Below, piece by piece: positions 1-8,836 of a stretch of 54,561 nt of DNA. The position numbers were made by a program, and so were the translations under genes. The stretch spans positions 1 to 54,561 of the forward strand of contig CAIUWK010000034.1 in assembly GCA_903902855.1 (NCBI GenBank), given 5' to 3'. The notes under the pieces are model-generated. The model ran no database searches. It was not told where the DNA came from and saw only the letters and a list, made by a program, of their open reading frames with translations. This DNA comes from an uncultured Geobacter sp. Its GTDB lineage: Bacteria > Desulfobacterota > Desulfuromonadia > Geobacterales > CAIOGM01. The number at the start of each line of letters is the position of its first letter. Positions within the stretch are counted from its first letter, which is position 1.

Positions 1-122
1 TCATAGCTCCAAGTACGAAAATGGGTTGCCACGTTTAAGAGATAACAACTCCGAGGACGCCTGCCCTAAAAAGAGGGGCCAGCTTCGCTTGGTGAAGGGG
101 TAATCTGGTTGCCCTAAAAGAT

Positions 123-473
123 CTACACCCTTATGATATAGGATTTTGATGCAGTACGTGGATTCGATGTCGATGCATCCTTCGCCGTAATGCTGACGGT
201 AAAGATTCCTGCCTGGGTAGGGGTTCCTCCAAAGGCACCGGATGAACTCATGGTGACCCCTGGAGGCGCTCCGCTCAAGGTCCAAGTGTAAGGCCCCGTA
301 CCGCCGGTGGCGGCCATTGCCGTTGATGTGTAGGGAGTGTCGATGGTGCCGTCGGGAAGGCTCGCCGTGCTGATTATCACCGGATTACTGTCCGGAAGCC
401 ACTCGAAATTGCCGCAACCGGGCAGGAGGATGGAGAGGAAGAGAAGCAATAGGGCGGTAGATAAAGCTTTCAC
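123..473 (-). CDS. Small lipoprotein with putative Ig-like (He_PIG) domain
   Basis: A 116-residue secreted protein. Residues 1-20 form a hydrophobic signal peptide ending in a lipobox (LLPGC), so it is probably lipid-anchored in an outer or inner membrane. The rest resembles a single bacterial putative Ig fold (He_PIG-like): it has the GTPYT-type strand, the GLPPG/APPGV-like turn and the GTPTQAGIFTVSITAKD pattern typical of that family. I chose the GTG at 473 because GGAGG lies five bases upstream; a TTG four codons further out would overlap this ribosome binding site. The protein is only one domain long, shorter than most members, so it may be a remnant of a longer cell-surface protein. The function is unknown; the fold call is by family resemblance. 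Confidence 0.7.
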   Translation of the reverse strand: MKALSTALLLLFLSILLPGCGNFEWLPDSNPVIISTASLPDGTIDTPYTSTAMAATGGTGPYTWTLSGAPPGVTMSSSGAFGGTPTQAGIFTVSITAKDASTSNPRTASKSYIIRV

Positions 474-606
474 GTGATCCTCCAAAGGGATTCATTGGTT
501 AGTAAGCCCCGAACTTATACCCATCCATGATCTCCGTCAAGAATTAGAAGGACACTCCCGCAGGAGCCGATATTGAGGTTAGCCGAAGGAAGGAAGTAGA
601 CAAAGA

Positions 607-636
607 AAAGGGAGGACGGTAAACCGTCCTCCCTTT
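607..636 (-). terminator. Rho-independent terminator after 6S RNA
   Basis: A perfect 14-bp stem (607-620 with 623-636). Read on the minus strand it is followed by a T-rich stretch (CTTTTCTTTG). It lies just past the predicted 3' end of the 6S RNA and before the lipoprotein gene. The stem is symmetrical, so it could also act on plus-strand transcripts. Confidence 0.8.
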
Positions 637-639
637 CTT

Positions 640-835
640 GGTAAAATCTCTCCACTGTACCGTTAGTTTCAGGGGCCTCCGAGCGAGTTCCCTAACAGGT
701 GGGAACCTTTAATGCCGCTTCAGGCAAATCCCGCGTAATGGGGCAGCACACCACGACTTGAAAAGGCTCCCGTTTTTTCAGTATTCCGCCTGGGCTGTGG
801 AAACATCACGAATACAGTAGAGAGAATTTGTAACG
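640..835 (-). ncRNA. ssrS: Probable 6S RNA
   Basis: No coding region is present here, but the minus strand folds like 6S RNA, the RNA that mimics an open promoter and binds the housekeeping RNA polymerase holoenzyme. A long closing stem pairs 813-825 with 647-659, including one G-U wobble, and brings the ends of a roughly 190-nt RNA together; E. coli 6S is 184 nt. The 3' half carries a GGTTCCC/GGGAACT hairpin, and a large unpaired central region lies between the stems. A sigma-70-like promoter sits just upstream (844-872) and a strong terminator just downstream (607-636), giving a free-standing transcription unit of the right size. The identification rests on structure and layout. An Rfam covariance search was not possible, and another structured small RNA remains an alternative. 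Confidence 0.72.
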
Positions 836-843
836 TGGGTCTG

Positions 844-872
844 ATTCTATTCTTCCCTTTCGAAGAAATCAA
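844..872 (-). promoter_or_regulatory. Sigma-70-type promoter of the 6S RNA
   Basis: On the minus strand, TTGATT (867-872) and TAGAAT (844-849) are separated by 17 bases. The predicted transcription start, near 837, coincides with the 5' side of the 6S closing stem. Confidence 0.55.
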
Positions 873-903
873 GAGGGTTTTAAGCTCCCTTGAAAATAAT
901 TCG

Positions 904-1707
904 CTACCTTGTCAGCACCCCCCAGAGCATCTTTGTCCCGATGATAAGCAGCAGCAGGGCAAAGATCTTTTTGAGCCGCGAAACCGGCAGCCGGTGGGCC
1001 AGACGGGCGCCCAGGGGGGCTGTACAGAAACTGGCCGCGGCAATTCCCATGAGGGCCGGCAGATAGACGAAGCCGACGCTGTGGGGGGGGAGACCCTTCA
1101 CCCAAAGGCCGGTGGCCACATAGCCCATGGCCCCGGAGAGGGCGATGGGGAAACCGATGGCGGCGGAGGTACCGATGGCACTGTGCATCCCCTTGTTGCA
1201 CCAGACGAGTAACGGCACCGACATGCTGCCGCCGCCTATCCCCACGAGGCTGGAGATGAGACCGATGGCCGCCCCCATGAAGGAGAAGAGTGGAGCTCCC
1301 GGCAGCTGCCGGTGCGGTTTCGGTTTCATGTTCAGCAGCATCTGCGCCGCCACGAAGTAGGTAAAGACGACGAAGAAGAGCTTCAGGAAGGGGGTGGAGA
1401 GTTGAGCCGCCACCCAGGAGCCCACAAGGGTTCCTCCCACGATCCCCGGTGTGATCCTTCGGAAAACCTGCCAATCCACCGCACCGTGGGCGTGATGAGC
1501 GCGGACGCTGGCCAGGGAGGTGATCACGATGGTCGCCAATGATGTCCCCAGCGCCAGGTGCTGGATGTAGAGGGGGGGGAGTTTCTGCCAGGAGAAGATG
1601 AAGAGGAGCATGGGAACGATGATCAGTCCGCCACCCACCCCCAGCAGCCCGGCCAGGAGGCCCGCGCAGAGCCCTACCCCGAGATAGATCAGCAACAGAG
1701 TAATCAT
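904..1707 (-). CDS. TauE/SafE family sulfite/anion exporter
   Basis: A 267-residue integral membrane protein with about eight hydrophobic segments. It belongs to the TauE/SafE (DUF81) family of putative sulfite, organosulfonate or other anion exporters. The N-terminal glycine-rich signature GLLGVGGGLIIVP and its second copy SLVGIGGGSMSVPLL reflect the family's internal duplication. I start it at ATG 1707, where the first membrane segment begins immediately. An in-frame ATG at 1764 would add 19 polar residues and lacks a well-spaced Shine-Dalgarno. It is divergent from lipA and seems monocistronic. The substrate cannot be read from the sequence. Confidence 0.88.
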   Translation of the reverse strand: MITLLLIYLGVGLCAGLLAGLLGVGGGLIIVPMLLFIFSWQKLPPLYIQHLALGTSLATIVITSLASVRAHHAHGAVDWQVFRRITPGIVGGTLVGSWVAAQLSTPFLKLFFVVFTYFVAAQMLLNMKPKPHRQLPGAPLFSFMGAAIGLISSLVGIGGGSMSVPLLVWCNKGMHSAIGTSAAIGFPIALSGAMGYVATGLWVKGLPPHSVGFVYLPALMGIAAASFCTAPLGARLAHRLPVSRLKKIFALLLLIIGTKMLWGVLTR

Positions 1708-1798
1708 GGCTTGATCCGCGTCCCCTTTGGTTCCGGCTTGTCCTGATTCACAGATATATACCATGCCTCACCGGAAATCTCCATGGGGGATACGCCGG

Positions 1799-1826
1799 GT
1801 AGGGGCACGGCGCGCCGTGCCCCTAC
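1799..1826. repeat. 28-bp perfect palindrome, REP-like
   Basis: A perfect inverted repeat with GTAGGGGC/GCCCCTAC ends in the divergent tauE-lipA intergenic region. The ends match the palindromes inside the methyltransferase gene (49268-49295 and 49353-49375), so this looks like a dispersed family rather than a terminator. No T-run follows it on either strand. Confidence 0.65.
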
Positions 1827-1922
1827 GGTGCCGATAATGGATGGTAAATGCCGCATGGCAGGTTATTCTGTTGATTTTCCCCGGCAATGCCGCTACAAGC
1901 GATGAATGAAGGGAGAACGCTC

Positions 1923-2771
1923 ATGCAGATAACCCGCAAGCCGGCATGGCTGCAAAAAAAGGTCCGACCAGGCGCCCATGGCGAGATGGAGCGGCTCGTC
2001 GGCGATCTGAGACTCAATACCGTCTGCCGGGAGGCCTGTTGCCCCAATATAACCGAATGTTTCAGTAAAAAGCAGGCGACGTTTCTCATTATGGGCGCGG
2101 CCTGCACCCGACTCTGCTCGTTCTGCTCGGTGACCAAGGAACAGCCGCTCCCCCTTGATCCCGGAGAGCCGGAACGGGTGGCGGAGGCGGTTACCCGGTT
2201 GGAACTGCGTCATCTGGTGATTACGAGTCCCACCCGGGACGACCTTCCCGACGGCGGCGCCGCTCATTTCAGCGCCACGGTGGCCGCCATCCGGAAGAGA
2301 TCGCCCGCCACGACGGTGGAGTTGCTGATCCCCGATCTGGGGGGGAGTCGGGAAGCGCTTTCCAGGGTGGTCGCGGCCCGACCGGATATCCTGGGGCACA
2401 ATGTGGAGACCGTGCCGCGGCTCTACGCCATCCGGCAGGGGGCCGACTACCGCCGATCGGTGGCGGTGCTGGCCTTGGTGCGGGAGCTGGCGCCGGAGCT
2501 GAAGTGCAAGTCGGGGATCATGGTCGGTTTGGGGGAGACGGAAGAAGAGCTGCTCCAGGTTTTTGCCCAACTCCGGGAGGCAGGCTGTTCCTATCTGAGT
2601 GTGGGGCAGTACCTGGCGCCAAGCAGGAATCATGAGCCGGTACGGGAGTTCATCACACCGGAGATGTTTGACCGGTACCGGAATCAGGCGCTGGCGCTCG
2701 GCTTTGCGCATGTGGAGAGCGGTCCCTACGTCCGGAGTTCCTATCTGGCGGAGCAGTATTTGGCTGATTGA
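1923..2771 (+). CDS. lipA: Lipoyl synthase (radical SAM)
   Basis: A 282-residue protein. It inserts two sulfur atoms into octanoyl groups on carrier proteins (pyruvate and 2-oxoglutarate dehydrogenase E2, glycine cleavage H) to form lipoyl cofactors. The auxiliary cluster motif CX4CX5C is at Cys35, Cys40 and Cys46. The radical-SAM motif CX3CX2C (CTRLCSFC) is at Cys61, Cys65 and Cys68. The conserved C-terminal RSSY serine motif is present near residue 272, so all diagnostic parts are intact. The start is ATG 1923, with AGGGAG eight bases upstream; an in-frame ATG at 1887 has no binding site. No lipB lies beside it. The next gene begins 76 bp downstream on the same strand and could be read from the same transcript. 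Confidence 0.96.
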   Translation: MQITRKPAWLQKKVRPGAHGEMERLVGDLRLNTVCREACCPNITECFSKKQATFLIMGAACTRLCSFCSVTKEQPLPLDPGEPERVAEAVTRLELRHLVITSPTRDDLPDGGAAHFSATVAAIRKRSPATTVELLIPDLGGSREALSRVVAARPDILGHNVETVPRLYAIRQGADYRRSVAVLALVRELAPELKCKSGIMVGLGETEEELLQVFAQLREAGCSYLSVGQYLAPSRNHEPVREFITPEMFDRYRNQALALGFAHVESGPYVRSSYLAEQYLAD

Positions 2772-2847
2772 CTCGTCGCCGATTATGCTTCACAATGCAC
2801 GGCATTTCCGTCTTCCGGGCGGGCGCCATATCGTCATGGAGTATTTC

Positions 2848-5800
2848 ATGCCTTGTACTCCCCACCTTCTGGAAACCGGCTGCGGGACCACGCAGGAGAC
2901 CTCTTCTTTTGAATCCGGACGTCGGGCCGCTGCTCAGGCCGTCTCAACCATCACCACTCTCTCTCTTTCCGTGGTCATGGTCTTTGCCTCCCTGCGCCAT
3001 GATCTGGAAGAAGCCCTGCGGGGTGTCAGGAGCGTTACCGGTGTTGCCCCGCTCATCGGCGTTGCCACTGCCGGCGAACTCTGCAACGGTCTGTCCAAGG
3101 AGGGGATCTCCGTAACCGTGCTGGCGTCTCCCCACGTGCACATTCGGTACGCCGTCGCCGGCGGGGCGACTACCCAGTGGCGTGCGGCAGTGGAGATGGT
3201 CGTGGGAGATCCGGGGCTTGCCCCCTATTTTTCTCCCGGCGGAGAGCTCGTCCCGAAACTGGCCCGGCAGGGGAAGAGTCTCTTTGGTGTCGTTTTTTTC
3301 CCCGGCGGGAGCCAGACCGTACCCTCTCCCTTTCATGAAATTCTGGAATTCCTCACGCAACATTCCCTGGGTCGGATTCCGTTTTTCAGCAGCGTGGCCA
3401 CCCGTGACCCGGAGCGAACCCACATCTTGGCGGGTGATCATGGCGTGGCCGATGCCCTGCTGGTGGCACTCTTCGAGACCGACCTCCGCTTCGGCATTGC
3501 CACCCCGGTGGAGATTCCCGGAATGTGCACCCTTCTTAACGGTTTTCCTCTGGCAGACTTGTGCCGTGTCCACCGGCAAGGGGGAGATGGCGGGGTGAGC
3601 AGCACCCTGATCCTGGGGCGGGAGCTCTCCCGTGAGGCCCATTTTTCCCGGGAAAACGACCGGCTGCGGCGGGAACTGCAAGAGAGTGCGGCGCTGCTGA
3701 GTGCCGAGCGGTTCGTCCGTTCCACCCTGGACACCTTCCCGGCGGAGATCTGCGTGCTGGACGAGAACGGGATCATCATGGCCACCAACAAATCCTGGCG
3801 TGACTTTGCCCGGGAGAATGGTCTGTTGCCGCAGCAAGCCAATGAAGGGGACAATTACCTGGCTGTCTGCGACCCATCGCAGGAACTGCCGGGGAACGAC
3901 GCTGCGGAGTTCGGTCGGGGAATCTGTCGGGTCATTCAAGGAGAACTCACCGAATTCAGACAAGAATACTCCTGCCACTCCCCCACACTGCGGCGCTGGT
4001 ACCTGGGGACGGTCGTCAAGTTGCAGGGGGTGATGCCGACCCGGGTGATGATTGTTCATGAAAATATCACCCACCTCAAACTGACGGAGGACTCTCTGCG
4101 GGAGAGCCGTGACAACTACCGGCTCTTTTTCGAGACCATGGATGATCTGATTTTCATCGGCACCCCCGAAGGTTTGATCCTCTATACCAATCCGGCGGTC
4201 CTCCGCAAACTGGGGTATAGCAGTGAGGAGTTGCTGACGCTGCGATTCCTTGACCTGCATGCCGATTCCTGTCGTGGGGAGGCGGAGGAGATCCTGGGGG
4301 AGATACTCCGTGGTGAGCGGAGCCGCTGCTCGTTACCGCTACGGAAACAGGATGGAAGCCTGCTGCCGGTGGAAACCCGTATCTGGCGGGGGAGGTGGGA
4401 CGGTCAGGAGGTTATCTACGGTATCTGCAAGGATCAGTCAAGTCTCCATGCGGTGCTGGACATGTTTCAGAAGATCTTCGAACACAATCCTTCACCGTTG
4501 GCCCTCAGCCTCGCCGATACCGGTGAATATGTCCGGGTAAATGAGGCCTTTCAGAAAACCGTCGGTTATTGCTCCCTGGAACTGCTGGGGAGAACTTCCG
4601 GGGAGTTGGGACTCTTCACCGATCCGGAGTTGCAGCAGGAGGCCAGTCGCCGGCTTCTGGAAACAGGGACTCTTGAGGGGTGCGAGTTGAGCCTCCGGAC
4701 CAAGAGCGGTGAGCTGCGCACCGGAATCTTCAGCGGTGCGGTCATTTCCACTTCCGGGGTGAAGCTCTTCCTTACCGTGCTGTCGGACATAACCGAGCGC
4801 AAGCTGTTCGAAGAGGAGTTGCTTCTCTCCCGGAGTCTGGCCGAGGCGGCCAATCGGGCCAAGAGTGCATTTCTTGCCACCATGAGTCATGAGTTGAGAA
4901 CCCCGTTGAACTCGATTCTGGGAATGTGCGAAGTCCTTGGAGAGGAGGTCTGCGGCGTAGTGACCGAGGAGCAGCGGCACTACCTCACGGTTATCGACGA
5001 AAGCGGTCGGCATCTGCTGGCCCTCATCAATGACATTCTCGACCTTTCACGCATCGAGGCGGACAAGCTGGAGCCGGAACTGGGGCCGTTCGACCTGGAG
5101 GATCTCTGCCGATCGAGCCTGACGTTCATCAGGGAGGCGGCGCTGAAGAAGCGGATTGCCGTGAGCATGATCCTGAAGCATACCCCGGGGCGGTTCGTCT
5201 CCGATCAGCGGAGGCTGAAGCAGATTCTCATCAACCTACTGGGAAATGCCGTCAAGTTCACCCTGGAGGGGGGGGAGGTGGGGCTTGAGGTGGAGGGTGA
5301 CCCGGAGAGAGGGGCACTCAGTTTCACCGTCCGGGACGCGGGGATCGGCATCGCCGCCGATGATCTGAAAAAACTGTTTCAGCCCTTTGTCCAGGTGGAC
5401 AGTAGTCTGGCCCGCCGTTACGAGGGGACCGGGCTCGGCCTGACTCTGGTGGCCCGACTTGCCGAACTCCTGGGGGGGGGGGGCGCGGTGGCCAGCGAGC
5501 CGGGAAAGGGGAGCCGGTTTACCGTCACCCTTCCCTGGTCTGATGGGGAAGCGGAGCCGGAGATGCCTCCACCCCATGAGCCGTTCCCCCCTGCCGCGCC
5601 CCTCTTCGGAGATCCCGGGGAGGCGCCGCTCATTCTTCTGGCCGAGGATAACCGGGCGTCCTGCGAGATGATCTCCATCTCCCTCCGGATGAAAGGGTAT
5701 CGGGTGATTACCTGCGAGAATGGCCTGGAGTCGGTGATGCTGGCCAAGGAGCAGCTTCCGGACCTCATCCTCATGGATGTGCAGATGCCGGTACTGGATG

Positions 5801-6003
5801 GCTTGTCGGCTATCCAGGTGATCAGGGGGCTCCCGCTGGCGGTGAGCTCCGTTCCCATCATCGCCCTTACCGCCCTGGCCATGCCGGGGGACAAGGAGTG
5901 CTGTCTGGAGGCCGGGGCCGATGCCTATCTGGATAAGCCCATATCGTTGAGGAAGTTGACGGAACAGATACGAGTCATGTTGGAAGAAGGTGCTAGGTTC
6001 TAG
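2848..6003 (+). CDS. FIST-domain hybrid histidine kinase with C-terminal receiver
   Basis: A 1051-residue soluble kinase with no membrane segment. Residues about 15-260 match the FIST sensory domain, a family thought to bind small ligands such as amino acids. Three PAS-like domains follow (about 285-410, 420-530 and 540-655). Then come HisKA with the phosphoacceptor at His681 (MSHELRTPLNS), an HATPase_c domain with N, G1 and G2 boxes, and a receiver with Asp977 (LILMDVQMP). I chose ATG 2848 because GGAG lies six bases upstream; longer openings run into lipA in another frame. A run of twelve G (5472-5483) encodes four glycines in the ATPase domain and is prone to slippage. It is the first gene of the signalling island. 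No dedicated output domain is present, so it probably passes phosphate to neighbours. Confidence 0.9.
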   Translation: MPCTPHLLETGCGTTQETSSFESGRRAAAQAVSTITTLSLSVVMVFASLRHDLEEALRGVRSVTGVAPLIGVATAGELCNGLSKEGISVTVLASPHVHIRYAVAGGATTQWRAAVEMVVGDPGLAPYFSPGGELVPKLARQGKSLFGVVFFPGGSQTVPSPFHEILEFLTQHSLGRIPFFSSVATRDPERTHILAGDHGVADALLVALFETDLRFGIATPVEIPGMCTLLNGFPLADLCRVHRQGGDGGVSSTLILGRELSREAHFSRENDRLRRELQESAALLSAERFVRSTLDTFPAEICVLDENGIIMATNKSWRDFARENGLLPQQANEGDNYLAVCDPSQELPGNDAAEFGRGICRVIQGELTEFRQEYSCHSPTLRRWYLGTVVKLQGVMPTRVMIVHENITHLKLTEDSLRESRDNYRLFFETMDDLIFIGTPEGLILYTNPAVLRKLGYSSEELLTLRFLDLHADSCRGEAEEILGEILRGERSRCSLPLRKQDGSLLPVETRIWRGRWDGQEVIYGICKDQSSLHAVLDMFQKIFEHNPSPLALSLADTGEYVRVNEAFQKTVGYCSLELLGRTSGELGLFTDPELQQEASRRLLETGTLEGCELSLRTKSGELRTGIFSGAVISTSGVKLFLTVLSDITERKLFEEELLLSRSLAEAANRAKSAFLATMSHELRTPLNSILGMCEVLGEEVCGVVTEEQRHYLTVIDESGRHLLALINDILDLSRIEADKLEPELGPFDLEDLCRSSLTFIREAALKKRIAVSMILKHTPGRFVSDQRRLKQILINLLGNAVKFTLEGGEVGLEVEGDPERGALSFTVRDAGIGIAADDLKKLFQPFVQVDSSLARRYEGTGLGLTLVARLAELLGGGGAVASEPGKGSRFTVTLPWSDGEAEPEMPPPHEPFPPAAPLFGDPGEAPLILLAEDNRASCEMISISLRMKGYRVITCENGLESVMLAKEQLPDLILMDVQMPVLDGLSAIQVIRGLPLAVSSVPIIALTALAMPGDKECCLEAGADAYLDKPISLRKLTEQIRVMLEEGARF

Positions 6004-6028
6004 GTTCTACGTTCAAGGTTCGGGATTT

Positions 6029-8836
6029 ATGACGCAAACCCAACGACAGATAGCACTCGGCATTGTTTTCGGCCTCTTGGGCTTTACCGCCAACTGGTTC
6101 AGGGTGGAGCTTTTCTACGGGGTAGATTTCCTGCTGGGCTCCATCTTCGTTATGCTCTCCCTGCTGCTGTTCGGCGGGATCACCGGGGTCATCGCCGGCT
6201 TCATGGCCGCCGTCAGCAGCTGGTTTTTGTGGTACCATCCCTGGGCCATGCTCATCTTTGCCGGTGAAGCGCTCTTTGTCGCCTGGTGGCTCCGCACCAA
6301 ATCCCGGGATATCATCACCCCCGCCATCATCTACTGGCTCTTCCTGGGGGGGCCGATGGTCTACTGCTCTTACCACTATCTTCTGGGGATGCCGGTTCAG
6401 ACCACCATCCTCGTCGTGCTCAAGCAGGCCGTCAACGGGGTGATGAACGCCCTGGCGGCAACCATTGTAGTCCAGTTTCTCCGGCTTGTTTCCCGGGGCT
6501 CCGATGAGCTCCTTTCCCTCCGGCAGCTCTTTGCCACGACGATCATGGCCTTTGTCCTCTTCCCGGCGCTGATCTATCTGGGAATAGAGACCCGGGGCCG
6601 TCTGCGGGAAGGAGAGCATGAGCTTGTCACCGAGATGGTGAGGACGGCGGATCATTCTCGGGAAGCGGTCCGGAGTTGGCTGGACAATCATTACCGGAAT
6701 GTCATCACCCTGGCGGAGCTGGCGGGAGATCCCGCCACCACCCCCACCGAGCTCCTGCAACAGCGGACTGACGCCATCAAGGCCGGCTCCCACGATTTTA
6801 TCCGTCTGGGGCTTCTGGACCGCGACGCTATCTCCCTGGTGGTCTCTCCCTCAGGGAAAAGCACAGAGGCGTATCGTGGCATCAACATGTCGGATCGACC
6901 CTTTATCCGGGTGGTGCGTGATACCGGAAAACCGACGGTTACCGATCTGGTGATGGGGCGCCTGGGAGCACCGGCCCTGATCCTCCCCATGGCAGCCCCC
7001 ATCATGGTCAACGGCGATCTCAAGGGCTTCGCCACCGGGGCGCTGGACCCCACCGTCCTCCGGGCCCCGCTGATGACCTTCATCAACTCGGACGCGCTGA
7101 AGGTCTTCCTGGTGGACCGTTCCCATCGGGTTATTGTCTCCTCCCGGCCGGAAGTCAAAACCATGGAGCCGTATCGGCGCCCCGGGGGGACGCCACATCC
7201 TCTGACCCAGGGGGTCTCCCAATGGGTTCCCCGTCCGGACCAGTCACAGAGTCTCATTCAGCGCTGGAGCTCCTCCTCCTATGTGAAGGAACTTCCTCTG
7301 GGTCCTGATCTCCCCTGGACCGTCATCGTCGAGGCTTCCCCCGCACCGATGCTATACCAACTGTCGCGGGCCTCCACCACCAGTCTTTCCCTCTTGTTCA
7401 TCCTGATGGTCGTCACGGTGGGGTTCTCCCGGCTGGTGAGTGGCCGACTCATCCGGCCGTTACTTCAGCTTCAGGAGGTGGGGATGGATCTGCCGCGGCA
7501 ATCGGCTCGGAAGACGGTCATAGCGTGGCCGGAAAGCGGGATCAGCGAGATCAGCGGGCTCATCGCCAATTTCCGGGAGATGGCCGCGGAGATGGCCCGG
7601 TACGTCCAGGAGTTGCGTGATCTCAATGAGACTCTGGAGGAGCGGGTGGCCCGACGAACCGCTTCCCTGGAGGAAAAGAGCGCCCTCCTGACGGCGCTGC
7701 TGGCTTCCATGCCTGACTTGGTCTTTTTCAAGGATCGCCAGGGGAGGTACCTGGGAACGAACACCAACCTGGCGCAGGTGTCCGGCCGGACCCAGGAGGA
7801 GATGGTGGGGGCCACCGATAACGATTTTTTTGTTCCGGAGGTGGCACAGCTGTTCCGGGAGAACGATGGCATTGTCCTGGAAACAGGGACGATCCGGACG
7901 TTCCTGGAATCGGTCACGTGGCTCGATGGTCGCACGCTTCAGGCGGAAACCGTCAAGGCGCCCCTCACCCTGGCGACGGGGGAGATCATCGGCCTGGTGG
8001 GGATCTCTCGAGACATCACCCAGCGTCTCCGCCACGAAGAGGAGTTGATGCAGGCCCGTATCGCCGCCGAGGCGGTAAACCGGGCCAAGAGCATGTTTCT
8101 GGCCACCATGAGTCATGAGCTCCGGACCCCCTTGAACACCATTCTCGGCCACTCGGAGATGCTGCTGGAAGGAATCCTGGGGGGGGTCACCGAGGAGCAG
8201 CGTCGCTCTCTGACCACCATCGAGGAAAGCGGCCGGCATCTCCTGGCGATCATCACCGATATCCTCGATCTGACCCAGATCGAGGCCGACCGGATGGAAC
8301 TGGCCATCGCCCCGGTCTCGGTGGAGGAGATCTGTCGGTCATGTCTCCTCTTTGTCAGGGAACGGACACAGGGGATGCGGATCACCGGCACCCTTACCCT
8401 GCGGCAGGCGCCGGAGATGATCCGGACCGATCCTCGCCGGCTGAAGCAGATCCTGATCAACCTCCTGGGAAATGCCGTCAAGTTTACCCCCGCAGGGGGG
8501 AGCGTCGGGCTGGAGGTGGTGGGAGATGAGCCCGGGCAACTGGTGGGGATCACCGTCTGGGACACGGGGATCGGCATTGCCCTCGCAGACCAGGAAAAAC
8601 TCTTTCGACCCTTTGTCCAGGTGGATAACCGGCTCGCACGCCAGTACGAGGGGAGCGGCCTTGGCCTGGCGCTGGTCGCCCGGATGACGGAACTCCTTGG
8701 GGGTAAGGTGGCGGTGGAGAGCGAGCTTGGTAAGGGGAGCCGGTTTACCGTGACGCTCCCCTGGGACGCACCCGATGCCGGTTCCCCTGCTGAAACGGAC
8801 CAGGACTCCCCATGCTCAACCTCTTTTTTCCCATGA
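6029..8836 (+). CDS. Membrane histidine kinase with multi-TM input, CACHE-like, HAMP and PAS domains
   Basis: A 935-residue inner-membrane kinase. Residues 7-150 hold about five hydrophobic segments resembling LytS-type 5TM or MASE-like sensor regions. A further membrane helix lies near 167-187. An extracytoplasmic region of about 260 residues follows, consistent with a double CACHE ligand-binding domain. A membrane helix near 450-470 leads into a HAMP-like linker, coiled coil and PAS (about 550-670). HisKA carries His696 and is followed by a complete HATPase_c. There is no receiver. ATG 6029 is preferred over the ORF opening at 5990, which translates intergenic repeat sequence; the Shine-Dalgarno is weak either way. 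It follows the FIST kinase by 25 bp and overlaps the next kinase. Confidence 0.88.
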   Translation: MTQTQRQIALGIVFGLLGFTANWFRVELFYGVDFLLGSIFVMLSLLLFGGITGVIAGFMAAVSSWFLWYHPWAMLIFAGEALFVAWWLRTKSRDIITPAIIYWLFLGGPMVYCSYHYLLGMPVQTTILVVLKQAVNGVMNALAATIVVQFLRLVSRGSDELLSLRQLFATTIMAFVLFPALIYLGIETRGRLREGEHELVTEMVRTADHSREAVRSWLDNHYRNVITLAELAGDPATTPTELLQQRTDAIKAGSHDFIRLGLLDRDAISLVVSPSGKSTEAYRGINMSDRPFIRVVRDTGKPTVTDLVMGRLGAPALILPMAAPIMVNGDLKGFATGALDPTVLRAPLMTFINSDALKVFLVDRSHRVIVSSRPEVKTMEPYRRPGGTPHPLTQGVSQWVPRPDQSQSLIQRWSSSSYVKELPLGPDLPWTVIVEASPAPMLYQLSRASTTSLSLLFILMVVTVGFSRLVSGRLIRPLLQLQEVGMDLPRQSARKTVIAWPESGISEISGLIANFREMAAEMARYVQELRDLNETLEERVARRTASLEEKSALLTALLASMPDLVFFKDRQGRYLGTNTNLAQVSGRTQEEMVGATDNDFFVPEVAQLFRENDGIVLETGTIRTFLESVTWLDGRTLQAETVKAPLTLATGEIIGLVGISRDITQRLRHEEELMQARIAAEAVNRAKSMFLATMSHELRTPLNTILGHSEMLLEGILGGVTEEQRRSLTTIEESGRHLLAIITDILDLTQIEADRMELAIAPVSVEEICRSCLLFVRERTQGMRITGTLTLRQAPEMIRTDPRRLKQILINLLGNAVKFTPAGGSVGLEVVGDEPGQLVGITVWDTGIGIALADQEKLFRPFVQVDNRLARQYEGSGLGLALVARMTELLGGKVAVESELGKGSRFTVTLPWDAPDAGSPAETDQDSPCSTSFFP

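Noticed and set aside
2599..2847. Extension of the FIST kinase into the lipA gene
   Set aside because: The added sequence is an out-of-frame reading of lipA, rich in Arg, Trp and Ser; ATG 2848 has a proper binding site.
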